Of a stretch of 64,000 bases of DNA, positions 58,952 through 64,000 are shown piece by piece; the first letter of the stretch is position 1, and each line of letters begins with the position of its first letter. The DNA comes from Gammaproteobacteria bacterium (GTDB lineage: Bacteria; Pseudomonadota; Gammaproteobacteria; Steroidobacterales; Steroidobacteraceae), in contig JAIBJM010000003.1 in NCBI GenBank assembly GCA_020029535.1, positions 1-64,000 on the forward strand, read 5' to 3'. The notes below the pieces were generated by a model. It was not told the DNA's origin. It did no database searches and saw only the letters and a program-made list of their open reading frames with translations. A program made the translations under genes and the position numbers.

Positions 58952-59617
58952 TCACGGCCTCAACGCGGGCAAGCTTCGCTGCGACACCTGACGTGCCTGT
59001 TCGCTTTCCATTCCAAGACCGCGCAGAACAAGGAAGGCGCACTGCTCGGCATAGTCCGCGGGTCGTGAATCAACCATGACCGCCTTGATGGCCATGATGG
59101 ACACACCCAGGAAGTAGTCGCATGCAACTTCCGGATCGATTGCCATGAAGCGACCGGACTGTATCCCCGCTTGGATATCAGCCATGGGATAAGCACGCAA
59201 TTCGTCCCTGAACACCAGGTCTCCGAGGCCCATTCGATAGAACAACCAGCCCCAGACATGGTCGGCCGAAGCCTTGAGGATCGTCATCCGCAGGCCGGTG
59301 GTCAGCCTGTATGCGGGATCGCCATCGAAAGCGTGGGCCTTGCGGATCGTGCGCAGCGGAGCATCGCCGATGTGCTGCCAAAGGGCCCCGACGAGTTCAT
59401 CACGGGTCTTGAAATAGTTATAGAAGGTACCGCGGGCCACTCCCGCGCTCTTGATGAAATCATCGATCGTCACCCCCGCCGTTCCACGCTCGGCGACAAC
59501 CCGCGCAGCTGCCGTCAGCAGGCGCTGGCGCGTCATCGCACGCCGCTGGTGACCGATTTCAGCACGACGCGCAGAGGTGCCGCCGGCCAAGAGACGTCCT
59601 CCTGAACCTTTAGACAA
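58952..59617 (-). CDS. TetR/AcrR-family transcriptional regulator
   Basis: MTRQRLLTAAARVVAERGTAGVTIDDFIKSAGVARGTFYNYFKTRDELVGAL. Confidence 0.92.
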   Translation of the reverse strand: MSKGSGGRLLAGGTSARRAEIGHQRRAMTRQRLLTAAARVVAERGTAGVTIDDFIKSAGVARGTFYNYFKTRDELVGALWQHIGDAPLRTIRKAHAFDGDPAYRLTTGLRMTILKASADHVWGWLFYRMGLGDLVFRDELRAYPMADIQAGIQSGRFMAIDPEVACDYFLGVSIMAIKAVMVDSRPADYAEQCAFLVLRGLGMESEQARQVSQRSLPALRP

Positions 59618-59710
59618 ACCACTCGTTCCGTTCGACGTTCAAGAACCGCATTGCGGATCTAGCGTAGCAGACTCCATCTCCGTTCGGGACTGAGGCAGGA
59701 AGCCCCTGCC

Positions 59711-61501
59711 TCAGAACCAGGCTTCCCTCATCTCAAACGTGGCGGTATCCGCAGCGTCAAGACGATCCAGCGGTGCGTCGACGCCGGGCAATTCCCATTT
59801 GAAGAAATAGTCGGCCGCGCGCCGCTTCCCCTCGTAGAAGTCGCCGGCCCGGGAATTCACGACTATCAGCTGATCGAGCCACAACCACGCCACGACGACG
59901 TGCCCAAGAACCTCAAGGTAAACAGAGGCATTCGACAGCGCCCGATCCCGCTCCGGCATCTCGACGAGCATCCTGGTCACCGCTTTGATACGACGAACCC
60001 GCGGTTCGAGTTGCTGCGCGAAGCCGACGAGCGCGGGCAATTGTCCGCAGCGGGCGATAGTCTCGCCGATACGATCCATCAGCAGCTCAAACGCCCGCCC
60101 TCCGGCCATCGCAACCTTGCGGCCAAGCAGATCGAGGCCGTGGATCCCGTGCGTTCCTTCATGAATCTGATTGAGACGGTTGTCGCGGTAGAACTGCTCG
60201 ACGTTGTAATCCCGCGTGTATCCGTATCCGCCATGCACCTGAATCGCGAGATCGCAACCCTTGAGGCACCACTGCGAGGGCCAGCTCTTGGCAATGGGAG
60301 TCAGGATATCGAGCAGCAGCGTGGCGTCACGACAAAGGTCACCCTCCAGCGTGCGCTCATCATCCACAAGGCGGGCGCAGTACAACATCAGCGCAAGAGA
60401 GCCCTCCGCATAACACTTCTGCGCAAGCAGCATCCGGCGAACATCCGGATGCGCGATGATCGGTACCGGCGGGGATGACGGATCCTTGTTCGAAGGCAGC
60501 CGTCCCTGCAGTCGCGTACGCGCATAGTCCAGCGAATGGAGATAGGCCGTGTATCCCAGCGCGGTAGCGGCCAGACCCACGGCGATGCGTGCCTCATTCA
60601 TCATCAGGAACATGCAGGCCAAGCCCTGGTTCACGCCGCCGACCAGCCATCCCTTCGCGCCCGGCTTGCCATCCAACAGAAAGCGACCTTCCCCGAAATT
60701 CAGCAGGCAATTGACGGTGCTGTGTGTGCCCATCTTGTGGTTCAGCCCCGCGAACGCGATGTCGTTGCGCTCTCCCAGGGTGCCATCCGCCGCCAGCAAC
60801 CGCCGCGGAACCAGAAACAGCGACAGTCCCTTCACGCCGGGCGGACTGCCGGGAATGCGAGCGAGCACAAGGTGGATGATGTTTTCGCTGGCCTCGTGCT
60901 CGCCGCCCGAGATCCACATCTTGGCGCCGAACAGCCGGTAGGATCCATCGGACTGGGGCTCGGCACGCGTCCGTACTTCCGACAGCCCGGATCCCGCGCC
61001 TGGTTCCGACAAACACATCGTGCCCGAGAAGCGCCCCGCCAGCATGGGGTGCACATAGGAGTCGATCTGCTCGGCACTACCGTAGTGCATGAGCAGTCCC
61101 GCATTCGCCATCGTCAGCAACGGGTAGCAGGCGAAGCCGTAGTTCGCGCCGAGAAACCAGGTGAGACACGTCCGTTCGACTACGACCGGCAACTGCATGC
61201 CTCCCAGGTCGTAGTCCTTGTCGGCGGCGAGCAACCCCGCGGAGGCGAACTCCCGAAGCGCGACAGTCAATTCTTCCAGTGTCTCGACACGCCCGTTCTG
61301 GTACGTCGGCTCCTGTTGATCGCCCTTCTTGTTGAACGGCGCGAAGTAGGTTGTCGCGATCTGTTCGGCGACATCCAGAGCCGCATCCATCGTGTCCCGG
61401 CTGTGTTCGGCATAACGGGCCCGCTCACAAAGCTCGGTCACCTTGAGCCATTCAAACAACAGGAAGTCGATGTCCCGACGGGACAGCACCAATGAAGACA
61501 T
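59711..61501 (-). CDS. acyl-CoA dehydrogenase
   Basis: 596 aa; GTMCLSEPGAGSGLSEVRTRAEPQSDGSYRLFGAKMWISGGEHEASENIIHLVLAR; VHGGYGYTRDYNVEQFYRDNRLNQIHEGTHGIHGLDLLGRK. Confidence 0.93.
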   Translation of the reverse strand: MSSLVLSRRDIDFLLFEWLKVTELCERARYAEHSRDTMDAALDVAEQIATTYFAPFNKKGDQQEPTYQNGRVETLEELTVALREFASAGLLAADKDYDLGGMQLPVVVERTCLTWFLGANYGFACYPLLTMANAGLLMHYGSAEQIDSYVHPMLAGRFSGTMCLSEPGAGSGLSEVRTRAEPQSDGSYRLFGAKMWISGGEHEASENIIHLVLARIPGSPPGVKGLSLFLVPRRLLAADGTLGERNDIAFAGLNHKMGTHSTVNCLLNFGEGRFLLDGKPGAKGWLVGGVNQGLACMFLMMNEARIAVGLAATALGYTAYLHSLDYARTRLQGRLPSNKDPSSPPVPIIAHPDVRRMLLAQKCYAEGSLALMLYCARLVDDERTLEGDLCRDATLLLDILTPIAKSWPSQWCLKGCDLAIQVHGGYGYTRDYNVEQFYRDNRLNQIHEGTHGIHGLDLLGRKVAMAGGRAFELLMDRIGETIARCGQLPALVGFAQQLEPRVRRIKAVTRMLVEMPERDRALSNASVYLEVLGHVVVAWLWLDQLIVVNSRAGDFYEGKRRAADYFFKWELPGVDAPLDRLDAADTATFEMREAWF

Positions 61502-61542
61502 GCGTAAACCCTAAATCATCAAGTCAGCAATGCAGCGCGCGC

Positions 61543-62811
61543 TCACAGGAGCATCAGTTCGGGGTTGGCAAGCAGGTCCGATATCTTGCGGATGAAGCGT
61601 GCCACCGGTTCCCCGTCCATTGCCCGATGATCGAAAGTGAGTCCGCAGGGCAGCACGGTTCGCACCTCGACCTTGCCGTCGATGACCAGCGGCTTCTGTA
61701 TGGTGGACCCCGGCTGGAAATTCACCACGTTCGGCAAATTGAGCAGCGGCGTGGACACCATCCAGGCACCGGGCAGGAAGCCGGCACTGCTGGAAATGGT
61801 GATGGTTGAATCGGCCATGTCCTGCGGCTTCATGGTCCCGGAACGGGCGCGATCGACCACTTCCCTGATGTCGCGGTCGATTGCCAGCAGTCCCTTGGCC
61901 TGCACATCGCGCACCACTGGCACCACCAGACCCGAGTCGTACTCGCCCTTGCCCGGAAGTGCCACGGCGATGCCGATGTTCACATTCTCCCAAACGATGA
62001 TCTCCCGATCGATCAGGGTCGCGTTGCAGATCGGAACCTCCTGGCAGGCGAGCGCTACCGCACGCGCATAGATGGCGGTGGCGGAAATGCGCGTACCCAG
62101 CTCCTTCTCACGCCCGAGCAATGTCTCGCGCATGGCAACGAGTTTGGTGACGTCGATCTCGAAGAAGGCGTACGTTTGCGCGGCGGTGGTCTTGGCTTTG
62201 ACCATCCGTTCGGCAATGGTGGCGCGCATGCCAGTCAGCGGGATGCGCGCCTTCTCGGCCATATGGCCCGTTGCGATGGTCCGCGCGCCCGCCGGCGCCG
62301 CAGCAGCAGGTTTCGTCTGCAGAGCCTCAAGCACATCGCGACGCACGATTCGCCCCGCCGGACCCGTACCGGTTACCGTCTGCAGCGAGATCCCCTTGTC
62401 TTTGGCAATTTTTTTCGCAAGGCCCGAAACCCGGATTCTTCGACCGCCAGCTTCGTTGCCGCTCGCATCTGCCGCAGCCTGCGGAGCGCTTACGGATACA
62501 GCGGCCTTCACCGGAGCAGCAACGGCCACCGACGGTGCGCCGGCTCCCGCGGCGATCGAACGGTACTCCGCCTCGGTATCAGCGATCTTCGCAATCAACG
62601 ACTCCACCGGAATCTTGTCACCGCCACTGTTGACGATGATGTGCAGAAAGCCGGTGTAAGGTGCCGGCAGGTCCGTCACCGTCTTTTCGTTCTCGATCAT
62701 CGCCAACGGCTGGTCGCGCTCGATTCGCACGCCTTCTTTGGCCAGCCACTCGGAGATGGAGCCCTCCGACATGCCCATCGACAGCTGGGGCAGGATCACT
62801 TCGCGAATCAT
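61543..62811 (-). CDS. dihydrolipoamide acyltransferase (E2) of a 2-oxoacid dehydrogenase complex
   Basis: Biotinyl/lipoyl-type domain with ENEKTVTDLPAPYTG (lipoyl Lys), peripheral subunit-binding domain, catalytic LTFDHRAMDGEPVARF. Confidence 0.92.
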   Translation of the reverse strand: MIREVILPQLSMGMSEGSISEWLAKEGVRIERDQPLAMIENEKTVTDLPAPYTGFLHIIVNSGGDKIPVESLIAKIADTEAEYRSIAAGAGAPSVAVAAPVKAAVSVSAPQAAADASGNEAGGRRIRVSGLAKKIAKDKGISLQTVTGTGPAGRIVRRDVLEALQTKPAAAAPAGARTIATGHMAEKARIPLTGMRATIAERMVKAKTTAAQTYAFFEIDVTKLVAMRETLLGREKELGTRISATAIYARAVALACQEVPICNATLIDREIIVWENVNIGIAVALPGKGEYDSGLVVPVVRDVQAKGLLAIDRDIREVVDRARSGTMKPQDMADSTITISSSAGFLPGAWMVSTPLLNLPNVVNFQPGSTIQKPLVIDGKVEVRTVLPCGLTFDHRAMDGEPVARFIRKISDLLANPELMLL

Positions 62812-62821
62812 GGTTTCATCC

Positions 62822-63793
62822 TCAGCGGCACACGTCCCGAATGGCGGACTCCACCTTTTCGACGGTGGGCATGGTGTAGACGTCCATGTAACCGCCGGGA
62901 ATCGGGAAGTTTGGATGGCAGACACGCTTCACTGGCGCATCGAGCAGGTCGTAGCCATGTTCCATGACCTGCGCTGAAATCTCCGCGGAAAATCCGGCAC
63001 GCTCGAAGTCCTCGTCCACGATGACCAGGCGCGTGGTCTTTTCCAGCGACTTGAACAACGCGTCCCGATCGAAGGGCTCAAAACTGCGTGCGTCGATCAC
63101 CTCGATGCTGATCTCGTCCTTGAGCTTCTCGGCGGTCTTCAGCGCGGTGTGCACCTGCATCCCCGCGGTGAGCACGGTGACGTCGGTCCCTTCGCGCTTC
63201 ACGTCGGCCTTGCCCAGCGGCACCACGTAATCGTCGGTCGGCACATGGCCCTTGAACGACATCATGCTGGTGTGCCACAGAAAGAACACCGGATTGTTCT
63301 CGCGGATGGCCGCCTTCATCAGCCCCTTGGCATCGTAGGGCGTGGATGGCATGCATACCTTGATTCCCGGATGGTGAATCAGCGCACCGTACGGCAAGGT
63401 CGAATGTTCGTTGGCGACGCGCCGGCCAACACCGCAGGTGCCGACGAACACCAGCGGCAGCGGCAACTGGCTGCCGTGCAGGAAGTAGTACTGCGAAGCC
63501 TGCATGAAGACTTCCGAGCCGGCGTAATACGAAAAACCGGCGTACATGAAATCGACGATCGGCCGCAGACCTTCCTGGGCCGCGCCTATGGCCGCACCGG
63601 CGATAGCCGGTTCCGCCAGCGGAGTATCCACCACACGGTGAGTCCCGAATTCGGGGGTCAGATCCTTGGTGTGCGGGAAGCTGCCGGCCTGGATGCTCAC
63701 GCCCATCATGAACACGCGCTCGTCACGGCGCATTTCATCGATGTAGGCCTCGCGGATGGCCTCACACAAAGTCAGTTCTCTGGTATCGGTCAT
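62822..63793 (-). CDS. 2-oxoacid dehydrogenase E1 component, beta subunit
   Basis: LCEAIREAYIDEMRRDERVFMMGVSIQAGSFPHTKDLTPEFGTHRVVDTPLAEPAIAGAAIGAAQEGLRPIVDFMYAGF. Confidence 0.93.
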   Translation of the reverse strand: MTDTRELTLCEAIREAYIDEMRRDERVFMMGVSIQAGSFPHTKDLTPEFGTHRVVDTPLAEPAIAGAAIGAAQEGLRPIVDFMYAGFSYYAGSEVFMQASQYYFLHGSQLPLPLVFVGTCGVGRRVANEHSTLPYGALIHHPGIKVCMPSTPYDAKGLMKAAIRENNPVFFLWHTSMMSFKGHVPTDDYVVPLGKADVKREGTDVTVLTAGMQVHTALKTAEKLKDEISIEVIDARSFEPFDRDALFKSLEKTTRLVIVDEDFERAGFSAEISAQVMEHGYDLLDAPVKRVCHPNFPIPGGYMDVYTMPTVEKVESAIRDVCR

Positions 63794-63796
63794 GGG

Positions 63797-64000
63797 TCAG
63801 TTTCCCTTCCCGGCATATACTTGGGTGTAGAGCTCTTCGACGGAAGGCATCGCCTTCGGACTCGCTTCGGAGAATTCATCCATGGCATCCGCTTGCTTGT
63901 CCGCTTCGGCCTGCCACTCGGTAAACACCGTTTCGGTCAGCAAGCCCTCCTCGATCAGGCGCGCCGCTGCGATCTTCAACGGATCGCGCGTTGCCTTCCA
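63797..64000 (-). CDS. 2-oxoacid dehydrogenase E1 component, alpha subunit (partial, continues beyond the window)
   Basis: ...WKATRDPLKIAAARLIEEGLLTETVFTEWQAEADKQADAMDEFSEASPKAMPSVEELYTQVYAGKGN, C-terminal E1-alpha sequence open to the window edge. Confidence 0.85.
   Translation of the reverse strand, partial: WKATRDPLKIAAARLIEEGLLTETVFTEWQAEADKQADAMDEFSEASPKAMPSVEELYTQVYAGKGN

Overview
High-GC, probably gammaproteobacterial chromosome segment (taxon is inference only). Positions 1-~6.2 kb look accessory. They read as an integron-type gene-cassette array with no integrase in the window (CALIN-like): several attC-like hairpins, small orphan ORFs, a LysE transporter, two toxin/antitoxin-type modules (one toxin truncated), an IS1182-family element sitting in an attC core, and a broken GFA-family fragment at the chromosome junction. 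From ~6.2 kb on the window is mostly conventional: FAD amine oxidase, EptA-like phosphoethanolamine transferase with a divergent PmrAB-like two-component pair (kinase C-terminally truncated), PPK2, agmatine deiminase, a PLP lyase, AraC/pobA/EthD, MFS, and a TMEM175 pseudogene. A type I restriction locus (~19.9-28.1 kb) contains RhuM, an extra half-size HsdS and a YgjP-like metalloprotease. It is followed by a polyamine (pot/puu) cluster with rlmKL, a GlyGly-CTERM-like metalloprotease, and a leucine/isovalerate (liu) catabolic operon. The window ends with a secreted-protein/MBL-fold cluster, a TetR regulator, an acyl-CoA dehydrogenase, and a 2-oxoacid dehydrogenase operon that runs off the window. 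The best candidates for something under-described are the cassette array with its IS-in-attC junction, the RhuM/half-HsdS/protease type I locus, and the MBL-fold protein with a degenerate metal motif bracketed by two paralogous secreted proteins. No tRNA, rRNA or CRISPR array was recognised.
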